A stretch of 64,000 bases of DNA from contig JAXGNN010000002.1 of the NCBI GenBank assembly GCA_040767925.1, forward strand, positions 248,001 to 312,000, given 5' to 3'. The position numbers and the translations under genes were made by a program. This document shows positions 8,430-19,495 of this stretch, one piece after another. The first letter of the stretch is position 1, and each line of letters begins with the position of its first letter. Source of the stretch: Phil1 sp040767925 (GTDB taxonomy: Bacteria > Bacillota > Clostridia > Christensenellales > CAG-138). Under the pieces are notes generated by a model. It had not been told where the DNA came from, ran no database searches, and was given only the letters and a program-made list of their open reading frames with translations.

Positions 8430-8466
8430 CCCTATGATAGCAGTATAAAGCTACCATAGGGATTTT
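8430..8466 (+). terminator. Hairpin with T-run upstream of the surface-protein genes
   Basis: CCCTATG (8430-8436) and CATAGGG (8455-8461), with inner arms TAGC and GCTA and one mismatch, form a long hairpin followed by ATTTTT. A first hairpin, GTGACTTTT with AAAAGTCAC (8384-8392, 8401-8409), lies just before it. Two successive hairpins between the regulator and the surface genes may be a terminator or an attenuator. Confidence 0.55.
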
Positions 8467-8496
8467 TCATCCCCGTTTCAGAAAGGGAGCGGCAGC

Positions 8497-8835
8497 ATGC
8501 GCCAGGAGGAAAAACAGCCGTACAGAATCATCCGGGCGGGCGGCCGCCGTTTTTCCGTCTACCTCGAGTTCGACGAAGAGCTCGGCGAGAGCTGCCCGAC
8601 CTACCCCGACTTTGAGGAACGCCCGGAGTATACCGACGAGGGCCGCCCCTTCGCCCTGGCGGCGCAGGAGAGCTGCCCTCACGCCAAACCCAACGCCCCG
8701 GGGGAGACCCCGTCCGGCGACTGCGGCGGCTGCGGCTGGTTTCATCGGGACAACACGCCCTACGACCCCATCGGCGTCTGTCTGTGCGACGCGCGGCGGC
8801 GCGAACCCGAATCGGAAAAGGAGGAAACGAAATGA
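8497..8835 (+). CDS. Conserved cysteine-rich small protein of unknown function
   Basis: A 112-residue soluble, acidic protein with no signal peptide. Two motifs stand out: SCPTYPDFEERPEYTDEGRP and CGGCGWFHRDNTPYDPIGVC, giving several cysteines (SC, SCPH, CGGC, VCLC) that could bind a metal. I do not recognise a function. Its stop overlaps the start of the surface protein (ATGA), so the two are translationally coupled, and it may serve that protein or its regulation. Confidence 0.7.
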   Translation: MRQEEKQPYRIIRAGGRRFSVYLEFDEELGESCPTYPDFEERPEYTDEGRPFALAAQESCPHAKPNAPGETPSGDCGGCGWFHRDNTPYDPIGVCLCDARRREPESEKEETK

Positions 8836-11486
8836 AGGCAAAACGTTTTTTGAGCGCGCTGCTGTGCGCGGCGCTGGTGCTCGCGCTGCTGCCCGCGGGA
8901 GCGCGGGCGGATGCAGGAATCCAAACGGGGCTGCCGGCCATTGTGCTGGGCACCACCTACAACCCACCTACCGTCGTCGGCTTCGACGGCAGGCAGTGGG
9001 TGGCGATCGGGTATAACGGCAGCGGCGTGGCCTCAAGCACAGGCACCATGACCCTGCTGCTGGCAAACGGATATAGCTATGGAGAATCCGAGTTTAGCTA
9101 CACTTACGAGGATCCACCCAACGGCTACTACAGCAGCGCGCTGCACATGGCGATGCTCGTCGCCGAGTACGAGCTTGACTCACGGGAGCGGGCGTTGATC
9201 GCCGGGCGCACGCTGGCGGGCGGCAGCGCCAATGACGGGCAAGAAGGCTACGATCCCGACAAGGTGGCCGGGAATACTGTTCCCGGCGAGCTTTTCTGGC
9301 CGCTATCGGTGTATGAAGCCGGCCTGCTTGACTATAGCGTCCGTTCTTTTTCCGACTCGTGGTGGCTGCGGACGCCGGGCTCGGAGGATGACCAGGTGGC
9401 GTGCGTCTTCGCAGACGGCTCACGCGGCGGCGGCGGTTTCAAAGTGAACTATGATTTCGCCGTTCGCCCCGCCTTCAATCTGAATTTGGCATCGGTCATT
9501 TTCACATCGGACGCGAGCGGAGCGGGCGGCAAATCCTCCGCGACCGCGGGGGGCGGCCTTGTCAGCGCGGCAGCGCCGCTCGGCGCGATAAAACTGACGG
9601 TGGCGGACAGCGGCCAGACGCTGAGCGTGACCGCCAACGCAGCGCAAAAAGAGAACAACGAAGGGGCCGAATCCCTCGCCTTTGGCTATCACAACGCCAC
9701 CACCGGGGATGATCAACATCTCTCCTGCGTGCTGGCCGACGACGGCGGCAATGTAAAATATTACGGCAAGCTGAAAGCCCTGACGGAGGACGCAAGCGGC
9801 ACGGTTTCCGTTCCCCTCTCCGGTGTGGCAAACGGCGTGTACACCCTTCAACTGTTTAGCGAACAGGTTAACGGCGATAACTGTACCGACTTTGCCAGCG
9901 TGCCTGTTTGCGTGGTGGTAAATGTCGCCGATGGCAGCGGCGAGGTGACCGGCTACGGCGACGTAATACCGGACGAGGCCGCGCCCGCGCTGACAGCCGG
10001 AGCGGTGAGCCGCACGAGCGGCGCAAACGCCACGGTGAATTTCTCCAGCGATGAAGCGGGAACCTATTACTATCAGCTCGACGGCACGGCTCCCACGGCG
10101 GCCGCGCTGGCGGCTGCGGGGACAAACGCGACAGCTTTAGTAGCGGATGAGCAGAGCATCGCCTTTACCGCCCTCTCGGCGGGAGCACACACGGTATATA
10201 TCGCCGCGAAGGACATTTCCGGCAATGTGAGCAACCTGTTGACGATCACCATCCCGGCATATACGCCCGAGACAAAGGCGTTCGACATCACATTCAAATA
10301 CTACTACGGCGAGCAGACCAATATCGTGCATACCGGCGGGACGTATACCAGAACTCTTTCTGTGGATAATCAGAGCGCAACGGTAAACGACAGCTGGGGC
10401 GGCGACGCCCGGTACAACGGCAACGGCGGCAGCAAAACGGTGAATTTCAGCGATACGGAAACGAGCATAACGGTATTGCTCCCCGTCACCGCCAAGACAA
10501 AGGCGTTCGACATCACATTCAAATACTACTTCAGCGAGCAGACCAATATCGTGCATACCGGCGAGACGTATACCAGAACGCTTTCTGTGGATAATCAGAG
10601 CGCAACGGTAAGCGACAGCTGGGGCGGCGACGCCTGGTACAACGGCAACGGCGGCAGCAAAACGGTGAATTTCAGCGATGCGGAAACGAGCGTAACGGTA
10701 TTGCTCCCCGTCACCGCCAAGACGAATACCGTCACATTAAACCAAGCCACAGGCGGCACGGCGGCGGCTTCGCATACGAGCGCATCTGCCGGTGCAACCA
10801 TCACCCTCGGCATTTCCTCGCTAAACGCGAATTACAGCTTTGTGCGGTGGAATGTGTCGCCGTCCGTAACATGGACGAGCGGCAGCGCCACCAGCCCGAG
10901 CGCGGCGTTTGCCATGCCGGGCGGCGGTGTGACCGTAACGCCGGTGTACCAGTACAACGACCCCGGCACAGAGGAACCCACCTATATTCTCCGCACGCTG
11001 ACCGACAGCGGCAGCGGCGTGCGGGTATCCGGCAGCATCCGCTCCGACGCGCAGCTTCGCGTCACCCCGCTTTCCCTGCACCCGAACGACCCGGCCTGCG
11101 ACGCCATACGCGACGCGATAGCGCGCGGCGACCTGATACTCGGCTTCAACATCGAGCTGAGCCACGGCTTCATCGGCGAGATCACCCTCTCCCTCCCCGT
11201 AGGCAGCCAATACGACGGGCAGACCGTCACCCTGCTCCACTGTGTAAACGGCAGGCTGGAGGCGGTCACGGTCACCGCAGCGAACGGCATGGCGACGTTC
11301 ACGACGGCGGAGCTCTCGCCGGTCGCGGCGGTCTCCGGGCCGTACGACAAATCCATCGCCCCTCCCCAGACGGGCGGCGGCGTTCCGCCGTGGGGCTTCA
11401 TGCTCATCGGGCTGGCGCTCGTTTGCGCGGGGCGGCCGGCATGGCGGCGCTTCGCCGCCGCGGGCAGGCGCAAAACGGCGAAATGA
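8832..11486 (+). CDS. Secreted DUF6273-like surface protein with duplicated repeat and PPQTG-type sorting signal
   Basis: 884 residues from the ATG at 8832; the longer frame from 8784 is rejected because that ATG overlaps the upstream stop in the usual coupled way and directly precedes a signal peptide (KAKRFLSALLCAALVLALL, cleavage near ARA-DAG). The N-terminal domain ends with WWLRTPG and VRPAFNLNL, hallmarks of DUF6273-like modules. A middle Ig-like region precedes two almost identical 75-residue repeats and a beta-rich domain resembling InlB-type or bacterial repeats. The C terminus has PPQTGGG, a hydrophobic helix and an Arg/Lys-rich tail, a variant of the LPxTG sortase signal. It is probably wall-anchored and adhesive; the ligand is unknown. 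No sortase is seen in the window. Confidence 0.8.
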   Translation: MKAKRFLSALLCAALVLALLPAGARADAGIQTGLPAIVLGTTYNPPTVVGFDGRQWVAIGYNGSGVASSTGTMTLLLANGYSYGESEFSYTYEDPPNGYYSSALHMAMLVAEYELDSRERALIAGRTLAGGSANDGQEGYDPDKVAGNTVPGELFWPLSVYEAGLLDYSVRSFSDSWWLRTPGSEDDQVACVFADGSRGGGGFKVNYDFAVRPAFNLNLASVIFTSDASGAGGKSSATAGGGLVSAAAPLGAIKLTVADSGQTLSVTANAAQKENNEGAESLAFGYHNATTGDDQHLSCVLADDGGNVKYYGKLKALTEDASGTVSVPLSGVANGVYTLQLFSEQVNGDNCTDFASVPVCVVVNVADGSGEVTGYGDVIPDEAAPALTAGAVSRTSGANATVNFSSDEAGTYYYQLDGTAPTAAALAAAGTNATALVADEQSIAFTALSAGAHTVYIAAKDISGNVSNLLTITIPAYTPETKAFDITFKYYYGEQTNIVHTGGTYTRTLSVDNQSATVNDSWGGDARYNGNGGSKTVNFSDTETSITVLLPVTAKTKAFDITFKYYFSEQTNIVHTGETYTRTLSVDNQSATVSDSWGGDAWYNGNGGSKTVNFSDAETSVTVLLPVTAKTNTVTLNQATGGTAAASHTSASAGATITLGISSLNANYSFVRWNVSPSVTWTSGSATSPSAAFAMPGGGVTVTPVYQYNDPGTEEPTYILRTLTDSGSGVRVSGSIRSDAQLRVTPLSLHPNDPACDAIRDAIARGDLILGFNIELSHGFIGEITLSLPVGSQYDGQTVTLLHCVNGRLEAVTVTAANGMATFTTAELSPVAAVSGPYDKSIAPPQTGGGVPPWGFMLIGLALVCAGRPAWRRFAAAGRRKTAK
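10271..10720 (+). repeat. Two tandem 225-bp repeats inside the surface-protein gene
   Basis: Repeat 1 (10271-10495) and repeat 2 (10496-10720) each encode 75 residues beginning TKAFDITFKYY and ending TVLLPVTA. They differ at few positions (for example YGE versus FSE). Such recent duplications can expand or contract by recombination. Confidence 0.9.
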
Positions 11487-11496
11487 CGCCTCTCCT

Positions 11497-11868
11497 CTAA
11501 ATCGCCGCGACGGCCTCGATCTCCACGAGGCCGTTCGCGGGCAGCGCCGCCACCTGCACGCAGGAGCGCGCGGGGCTTTCGACGCCGAAATACTGCTTAT
11601 ACGCTTCGTTGACCAGCGAAAAGTTCGCGAGGTCGGTCACGAACACCGTCGTCTTCACCACGTTTCCAAGGCTGCTTCCGGCGGCGTCCAGCACCGCCCG
11701 GAGGTTATTCAGCGCGCGGGTGGTCTGGGCCGAAATGCCCTCCTCGAGCTTGCCCGTTTCGGGGTTGATGCCGAGCTGGCCCGAGGTATAGACCATGCCG
11801 TTGATCGTGCATGCGTGCGAATAGGGCCCTATGGCCGCGGGAGCGGGAATGTTCACTGTGTGTTTCAT
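11497..11868 (-). CDS. RidA family enamine/imine deaminase
   Basis: A 123-residue RidA (YjgF/YER057c/UK114) protein with the signature ARSCVQVAALPANGLVEIEAV, holding the conserved Arg and Glu of the active clefts. The family hydrolyses reactive 2-aminoacrylate and related imines made by PLP enzymes. GGAGG precedes the ATG. It is the last gene of the minus-strand block before asd and may be co-transcribed or independent; the 223 bases between it and asd show only a GC-rich hairpin (GGGCCGC with GCGGCCC near 11945). Confidence 0.92.
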   Translation of the reverse strand: MKHTVNIPAPAAIGPYSHACTINGMVYTSGQLGINPETGKLEEGISAQTTRALNNLRAVLDAAGSSLGNVVKTTVFVTDLANFSLVNEAYKQYFGVESPARSCVQVAALPANGLVEIEAVAAI

Positions 11869-12091
11869 CGTATCCTCCGTTTGAAAAATAGAATCACTTT
11901 GGGATATGCCGCCGGAGCGCAGGCGGCCCGCCGGGCGGGAAGAAGGGCCGCAGAAGGCGGCCCCGGAACGGTATTTCGCGCTTCCCCTCCCATCGGGCGC
12001 GCCGGCGCGGGCAGGTCGGCGGCTCTCCGGAACGCGGCGGCGCCGCGCCGGAATTACGGTCGTTCGGGCGGGATAAGGGCGCGGGGAGCCG

Positions 12092-13108
<1,017 letters not shown>

Positions 13109-13128
13109 CCTGTTCACCTCGTATTTCA

Positions 13129-13839
13129 TTATAGGCCGCCCAGATAAGCGGCTTTTACCTTCTCGTCGATTGCGAGCTCCGCGCCCGCGCCGGAGAGCAC
13201 GATGTTGCCGGTTTCGAGCACATAGCCCCGGTCGGAGATGGAAAGCGCCATGCGCGCGTTCTGCTCGACCAGCAGGATCGTCGTGCCCATGCTGTTGATG
13301 CGCCGGATGAGCTTGAAGATATCCGACACGATGATCGGCGCGAGCCCCAAGGACGGCTCGTCGAGCATCAGAAGCCGCGGCTTGGACATGAGCGCGCGCG
13401 CGACCGCGAGCATCTGCTGTTCGCCGCCGGAGAGCGTGCCCGCCTGTTGTTTCCTGCGCTCGTACAGCCTGGGGAAGAGCGTGTAGGCGTTGTTCTGCTC
13501 CTCCTCCCGCACCGCCTTGTCCGCCGTATAGGCGCCCATGCGAAGGTTCCCCTCCACCGTGAGCTCGGGGAACACCTGCCTCCCCTCCGGCGAGAGGGTG
13601 ATGCCCTTGCGGACCCGGTCGTGGCATTCCGTCCTGGTGATGTTGACGCCCTCGAACCAGATTTCGCCCGAAAAGATGGGCACGAGGCCCGCGATGGTGT
13701 TGAGCGTGGTGCTCTTGCCCGCGCCGTTAGAGCCGATCAGCGTCACGATCTCGCCTTCGTTCACCTCGAAGGAAATGCCCTTGACGGCCTTGATCGCGCC
13801 GTAATGGGTGTGCATGTCTTTGACTTCAAGAAGCGCCAT
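13129..13839 (-). CDS. livF: Branched-chain amino acid-type ABC transporter ATP-binding protein LivF (operon 1)
   Basis: 236 residues with Walker A GSNGAGKST, signature LSGGEQQMLAVARAL and Walker B LLMLDEPSLGLAP, the last typical of LivF. The chosen ATG (13837-13839) has AAGGAGG seven bases upstream; an in-frame TTG six bases earlier is less likely. It begins just after the livG stop. The ATPase energises import by the LivHM pore. Confidence 0.93.
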   Translation of the reverse strand: MALLEVKDMHTHYGAIKAVKGISFEVNEGEIVTLIGSNGAGKSTTLNTIAGLVPIFSGEIWFEGVNITRTECHDRVRKGITLSPEGRQVFPELTVEGNLRMGAYTADKAVREEEQNNAYTLFPRLYERRKQQAGTLSGGEQQMLAVARALMSKPRLLMLDEPSLGLAPIIVSDIFKLIRRINSMGTTILLVEQNARMALSISDRGYVLETGNIVLSGAGAELAIDEKVKAAYLGGL

Positions 13840-13841
13840 CT

Positions 13842-14605
<764 letters not shown>

Positions 14606-14609
<4 letters not shown>

Positions 14610-15649
14610 TTCGCCCTGCCCTCCGCTTCCTTTTCTTTGTGAAGCTTATTGTAAAGGTGAATCTGCCTGAGGTCGAAGCCGCCCAGTATGCCGTCGGACT
14701 TGAACATGATCATGACGACGAGGATCACCCCATAGATGATCTGCCTCCACTCGAGGATCCACTCCCCTAAGAAGGTACCCAGCCACCGCAGGAACTCGGG
14801 CAGCACGACGAAGAACGCCGCGCCGATGATGCTGCCGGGGATGCTGCCCAGCCCGCCCATGATGGTCATGGAGAGGATCTGGATGGACTGGTTGTAGTTG
14901 AACGTGGTGGAGTCCACATAGTTGATGTACGACGCGTAGAACGCGCCCGCGAGGCCCGCGATCGCCGCGCAGATGGCGAAGGCAAACACCTTGTAGCGGA
15001 ACACGTTGATGCCCATCGCCTGAGCCGCGACGGGGTCCCCCTTGATCGCCTTCCACGCGCGGCCGGGGCGCGAGTGCAGCATGTTGTGCACGCACACGAC
15101 GACCAGCGCCAATAGGACGAGCAGCAGATAATACTTCCCTAAGGGCGTGGACAGCTTGAGCCCGAAGACGTTATCTATCCCGAAAAGGTTCGGCGCGGGG
15201 ATCTGTTTGATGCCGAATGGCCCGTTGGTGAGCTGCACCCAGTTGAGTTCCACGATCCGGATGATTTCGCAGAAGCCCAAAGTGACGATCGCGAGGTAGT
15301 TGCCCTGTATGCGCAGCGTCGGCAGGCCGATGAGTATTCCCGCGATGAACGCCGTGAGCATCGCGCAGAAGGTCGCGGGCACAAAGGAGAAGCCGAACCG
15401 GGTGGAGAGAATCGCTAGGGTATACGCGCCTATGCCGTAAAAGGCCGCCATGCCCAAAACCACGATGCCCGTATAGCCCATGATGAAATTGAGCGCGAGG
15501 GAGAGCATGGAGTAAAGCAGGCATTGCAGCGCGATGTTCCTGAGGTAATAGCTCTTGAAAATCAGGGGATATACGATCAGAAAAACCAGGAAAACGAGCG
15601 TCACGAGCGCCTGCCGCTTCGCCCAGCCGTTGATCATTTTGCGAAACAT
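14606..15649 (-). CDS. livM: Branched-chain amino acid-type ABC transporter permease LivM (operon 1)
   Basis: 347 residues, multi-spanning, with the family motif ALNFIMGYTGIVVLGMAAFYGIG and the EAA-like segment KAIKGDPVAAQAMGINV. The open frame extends to 15712, but the ATG at 15647-15649 (MFRKMINGW) follows AAGGAGGATTTG and is preferred. It forms the membrane pore with LivH. Confidence 0.92.
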
Positions 15650-15662
15650 GATCAAATCCTCC

Positions 15663-16541
15663 TTATACCTTGCTCTGGGCTTTTTTCCCAAAGAAGCCGC
15701 TGGGGCGGACAATGAGCACCACGATGAGTATGATAAACGCGATCGCGTCCTTATAGCCCGAGCTGATATAGCCCGCCACGAAGGTTTCGAGCAGGCCGAT
15801 CACAAGGCCGCCCACCAGCGAGCCGTGCAGCACGCCGATGCCGCCCAAAATTGCCGCGGCGAACGTTTTTATGCCGATTGTGAAGGACATCGTCGTGTCG
15901 ACCGCGGAATAATAGATGCCGATCATGATGCCCGAGAGCGCGGCGCAGACGGTGCCGATGAAAAAGGTGAGCGTGATGATGTTGTTCACGTTGACGCCCA
16001 TGAGCTTCGCCGCCTGCATGTTCTGCGAAATGGCGCGCATGGCCTCGCCCGTCTTCGTGCCGTAGGTCAGCCACGTGAGCAGCGCCATCATCACGAGCGC
16101 CGTGCCGAGTATGATGAGCTGGAAGGGGTCTATCACCGCCCCCCACATGGTGAACGTCTGGAATTTATAAAACGTGGGCACGGAGATCGTCAGCGAGCCG
16201 AAGATATCGAGCAGCAAGTTCGTCACGATGGTCGAGTAGCCCACGGTGCAGATCAGCGCCGATATGCCGGGCGCTCCCTTTTTGCGGATGGGATTGAGCG
16301 AGGCGCGCTCCATGAACACGGCGCCCGCGCCGCACGCGATCAGAGAAAGCACGACCGAGAGCCAGTACGGCAGCCCAAACCAGGAAAAGAGCAGAATCAA
16401 CAGGAATGCGCCGCTGACCATGAAGGCGTTGTTCGCGAAGTTTATGAGCTTAAGCACGCCGTAAACCATGCTGTAGCCGACCGCGACGAGCGCATAGATG
16501 CTGCCGACCGCGAGGCCGTTGATAACCTGCTGGAAAAACAT
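15663..16541 (-). CDS. livH: Branched-chain amino acid-type ABC transporter permease LivH (operon 1)
   Basis: 292 residues beginning MFFQQVINGLAVGSIYALVA, the canonical LivH N terminus, followed by GYSMVYGVLKLINFANN. The frame upstream to 16691 is rejected because the ATG at 16539-16541 has AGAGGAGG and the family start. The coupling segment is EAMRAISQNMQAAKLMGV. Confidence 0.92.
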   Translation of the reverse strand: MFFQQVINGLAVGSIYALVAVGYSMVYGVLKLINFANNAFMVSGAFLLILLFSWFGLPYWLSVVLSLIACGAGAVFMERASLNPIRKKGAPGISALICTVGYSTIVTNLLLDIFGSLTISVPTFYKFQTFTMWGAVIDPFQLIILGTALVMMALLTWLTYGTKTGEAMRAISQNMQAAKLMGVNVNNIITLTFFIGTVCAALSGIMIGIYYSAVDTTMSFTIGIKTFAAAILGGIGVLHGSLVGGLVIGLLETFVAGYISSGYKDAIAFIILIVVLIVRPSGFFGKKAQSKV

Positions 16542-16678
16542 ATGATCCTCCTCTGGGTTCGAAGAGATGAAGGGCGGGTCGTTTGTCGCGGCGAAAGCCG
16601 CGCAGGCATCGCCCGCGCGGCCCGGCCGGCCGCAAAAGAGAAGCCGGCTTCGGGAAAAGGGGCTTTTCGACGGCCCGA

Positions 16679-16703
16679 GCTGCGGAGACATCGCCTCCGC
16701 AGC
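16679..16703 (-). promoter_or_regulatory. Intercistronic stem-loop between livK and livH (operon 1)
   Basis: GCTGCGGAG and CTCCGCAGC form a 9-bp stem with a 7-base loop, 36 bases past the livK stop. No T-run follows on the minus strand. It may protect the livK 3' end or partly stop transcription, so that binding protein exceeds permease. Confidence 0.5.
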
Positions 16704-16739
16704 CCCGCCGTATCCATTTTAGGGACCCGTTGTGATCCC

Positions 16740-17954
16740 TTACTTGCTCCAGGCGACGAACTGGCCGTCCTTGACGACGAACGCGCTGAAGGGCTTGGTC
16801 ATATCGCCGTTCTCCTCGATGCTGATCATCGTGGTCAGGCCCTGGAAGTCCTTGATGGTGTGCATGGCCTCGACGAACGCTTCGCGGTCGTTGCCCGAAA
16901 TCTTCATGGCCTCGAACATGACCCAAATGAGGTCCGTGCAGTTGAAGGCGTGGCTGTCGACAGGCTCGCCGAAGCGGGCTTCATACGCGGCCTTCCAGGC
17001 TTCGAACTTCTCGGTGTTGCCCGCGGCGCCGTAATAGGAGAGCAGAATCTGCCCTTCGCAGTTTTCGCCGACGTTCTGGATGTAGACCGCGTCCTGCAGA
17101 GAGTTGTTGGAGAGGATGGTCTTCTCGATGCCGAGCTTGCGCATCTGGTTGACCAGCAGCGAAGCCTCGTTCAGGTGCGCCACGAGGAAGAACAGGTCGT
17201 AGTTGGCGTCGACTTCCTTAAACTTGGAGAGGGAAGCCGTAAAGTCCTTCTGGTCGGTCTGGAACATGTCGAAGTACACGATCTCGCCGCCGAGCGCGGT
17301 GAAGGCGGCCGCGAATTCGTCATACATACCCTGGCCCCAGTCGCTCTGCTCATAATACATGGCGACCTTCTTGAGCTGCATGTCGTTGATGATGAAGTTG
17401 GCGAAGTAGGTGCACATCTGGCGGGTGGTGGAGTCGCCGCGGAAGAAGCGGCCCTGGCCCATGCCGGACCAATCGGCGTTGGAGACGGAGCCGGAGCACA
17501 CGGGCATCTCGGCGTTGACGAAGATGTCGACGGTCGCGAGGGCGGAAGTGGTCGTGAAGGGACCAAACACGGTGAGCACATCCTTCTCGTCGCAGACCTT
17601 GTAGGCGAGGTTCGCGGTCTCGTTCGGGTCGGACTTGTCGTCGTTCCACTCGATTTCGACCATAGCGCCGTTGATGCCGCCTTCGGCATTGATGGTGTCG
17701 ACCGCAAGCTCGAGCGCCTGGCGCTGATGCCTGCCGTAGGTTTCATAGTTTCCGGTGAGCGGCCCGATATAGGCGATCTTAATGGGCGCGACGGGCTCGG
17801 CCGGAGTCTCCGCGGGCTGAACAGCCTCGGTGGGAGTGCCGGCGTCGGTCTCCGCGGGCGGGGGATTGGTCCCCTGGGCGGGCTTTGTGCCGCAGCCTGC
17901 GAGGCTGGCCAGAGCCATCAGAAGCACAAGGGATAATGCGATGAGTTTCTTCAT
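16740..17954 (-). CDS. livK: ABC transporter substrate-binding lipoprotein, LivK type (operon 1)
   Basis: 404 residues. The N terminus is a lipoprotein signal (MKKLIALSLVLLMALASLAGC, lipobox LAGC, Cys near 21), followed by an acidic/proline-rich linker and a type I periplasmic binding fold (KIAYIGPLTGNYETYGRHQR). The protein captures an amino acid or similar ligand outside the cell for LivHMGF. The ligand is not predictable; neighbouring cysteine catabolism and asd hint at sulfur or aspartate-family amino acids. Confidence 0.9.
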   Translation of the reverse strand: MKKLIALSLVLLMALASLAGCGTKPAQGTNPPPAETDAGTPTEAVQPAETPAEPVAPIKIAYIGPLTGNYETYGRHQRQALELAVDTINAEGGINGAMVEIEWNDDKSDPNETANLAYKVCDEKDVLTVFGPFTTTSALATVDIFVNAEMPVCSGSVSNADWSGMGQGRFFRGDSTTRQMCTYFANFIINDMQLKKVAMYYEQSDWGQGMYDEFAAAFTALGGEIVYFDMFQTDQKDFTASLSKFKEVDANYDLFFLVAHLNEASLLVNQMRKLGIEKTILSNNSLQDAVYIQNVGENCEGQILLSYYGAAGNTEKFEAWKAAYEARFGEPVDSHAFNCTDLIWVMFEAMKISGNDREAFVEAMHTIKDFQGLTTMISIEENGDMTKPFSAFVVKDGQFVAWSK

Positions 17955-18008
17955 AACGAATTCTCCTCCACATATTGAGCGACTTGTCCATCGCCCTTAG
18001 CTTGAATT

Positions 18009-18037
18009 ATTGTACAATATATGGTGAAATAATGCAA
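18009..18037 (-). promoter_or_regulatory. Sigma-A promoter of liv operon 1
   Basis: On the minus strand TTGCAT (18032-18037), 17 bases, TACAAT (18009-18014). The -35 region reads GTTGCATT, the same as in the liv operon 2 promoter at 25869-25897. Confidence 0.75.
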
Positions 18038-18044
18038 CAAAATC

Positions 18045-18073
18045 TTGACTAAAATTTTATCACGTGTTATTCT
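18045..18073 (+). promoter_or_regulatory. Sigma-A promoter of the cysteine-catabolism genes
   Basis: TTGACT (18045-18050), 17 bases, TATTCT (18068-18073). It is back to back with the liv operon 1 promoter, seven bases apart between the two -35 boxes, so a regulator in between could control both. Confidence 0.65.
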
Positions 18074-18116
18074 ACACGAGGAGCGAGAGTATTTACTCCG
18101 GTCGGAGGGACGCGTC

Positions 18117-19403
18117 GTGCTTGAAGCAAATCAGATGAAAGATTTCACGTATATATTGGAAAAAGAACTCGTGCCGGCGATGGGGTGCACGGAGCCGATC
18201 GCGGTCGCGCTCGCCGGCGCCATCGCGCATAAAACGCTCGGCGAGCCCGTCGTCAGCTTGCGCGTCGGCTGCAGCGGAAAGATCGTCAAAAACGTCAAAT
18301 CGGTCCGGATACCGGGCACGGAAGGCCTGGCCGGGATCGAGGCCGCGGCGCTCGCCGGCGCCATCGCGGGCGACGCGGAGGCCGGGATGCAGGTGCTCGC
18401 CCGCGTTACGGACGCGCAAAAAAAGGAAATCACCGCCGCGGTGCGGCGCGGCGCCTGCGAATCCTATCGGCTCGACACCGCGCACGAACTGCACATATCG
18501 CTCGACGCGCGCGGGGAAACCCATTCTGTGAGGGTCGAGGTGCAGGGCGCGCACGACCGGGTGACCCGCCTCGAGCGCGACGGCGAAATTCTGATAAACC
18601 TTCCGGAGGAAAGCCCGCGCGGTAATCCCGTTATTTCCAAAGAGCGGGCGGGATTATCCGCGCTGACGATCGCGCGGATCAAGGAATACGCCGACACCGT
18701 GGAGCTCGACGCGATACGACCCATACTCGCGCCGCAGATCGACTGCAACATGGCCATCGCGCGCGAGGGCCTTTCGGGCGGCTACGGGCTGAATTACGGC
18801 ATGACGCTGCTCGGCGCGGACCCCGACGTTTATCAAAAGATGGAAGCGTACGCGGCGGCGGCCTCCGAGGCGCGGATGTCCGGCTGCCCGATGCCCGTGA
18901 TCATCAATTCCGGCAGCGGCAACCAGGGCATCGCCTCCTCCGTCCCCTCCGTCGTCTACTGCACGCAGATGGGATATTCCGAGGAGCGCATGTTCCGGAT
19001 GCTGGCCTTCGCCAATCTCGCGACCATCTATCAAAAGCAGTTCATCGGCAAGCTCTCCGCGTTCTGCGGGGCGATCTCTGCGGCCTGCGCCAGCGGCGCG
19101 GCGCTTTCCTATATCGAAGGCGGCTCCGTCGAACAGATCGGCAACACCATCTCCAACGCGCTCGCCGTGATGGCGGGGGTGATTTGCGACGGCGCGAAGG
19201 CTTCGTGCGGCGCAAAAATCGCCGCGGGGCTGCACGCCGCATTCATCGCCCACAGGCAGGCCATGGCCGGTCTCGCCTACCGGTCGGGCGACGGAATTGT
19301 GAGCGCGGACGCGGACGCGACCATCCGCAACGTGGGGCGGATCGCCAGGGAGGGCATGGGCCCCACCGACGAACAGATCATCGAGGTCATGCTCGACAAC
19401 TAG
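18117..19403 (+). CDS. L-cysteine desulfidase / serine dehydratase-alpha-like protein (CyuA/YhaM, UPF0597 family)
   Basis: 428 residues from GTG 18117, chosen because GGAGG (18104-18108) is eight bases upstream and the longer frame from 18045 starts inside the promoter. An internal ATG at 18135 is possible. Family motifs include LVPAMGCTEPIAVALAGA near the start, GYGLNYGMTLLG, NSGSGNQGI and the cysteine in KASCGAKIAAG. Characterised members are iron-sulfur enzymes that break cysteine into pyruvate, ammonia and sulfide. Its neighbours, a putative ATC hydrolase and a YheO-type regulator, fit cysteine or thiazoline-carboxylate use. Confidence 0.85.
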   Translation: MLEANQMKDFTYILEKELVPAMGCTEPIAVALAGAIAHKTLGEPVVSLRVGCSGKIVKNVKSVRIPGTEGLAGIEAAALAGAIAGDAEAGMQVLARVTDAQKKEITAAVRRGACESYRLDTAHELHISLDARGETHSVRVEVQGAHDRVTRLERDGEILINLPEESPRGNPVISKERAGLSALTIARIKEYADTVELDAIRPILAPQIDCNMAIAREGLSGGYGLNYGMTLLGADPDVYQKMEAYAAAASEARMSGCPMPVIINSGSGNQGIASSVPSVVYCTQMGYSEERMFRMLAFANLATIYQKQFIGKLSAFCGAISAACASGAALSYIEGGSVEQIGNTISNALAVMAGVICDGAKASCGAKIAAGLHAAFIAHRQAMAGLAYRSGDGIVSADADATIRNVGRIAREGMGPTDEQIIEVMLDN

Positions 19404-19495
19404 CCCGGACGCGGCGCGCGGGCGTCGCTTCCATAATATATTTTACAGGACGCTGCCTGGGCAGGTTCAAAATAAAAGGAAAAAGGTGTATAATA

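Noticed and set aside
9343..9480. WWLRTPG...VRPAF motif as a diversity-generating-retroelement target
   Set aside because: No reverse transcriptase or template repeat is in the window and the motif is not at the protein's C terminus; a DUF6273-like domain explains it.
15555..17936. Very long plus-strand open frame opposite the liv operon 1 genes
   Set aside because: Its translation is rich in Arg/His/Glu/Asp without domain features and is the antisense of livM, livH and livK, which have clear family motifs and ribosome sites. GC-rich codon bias creates such frames.
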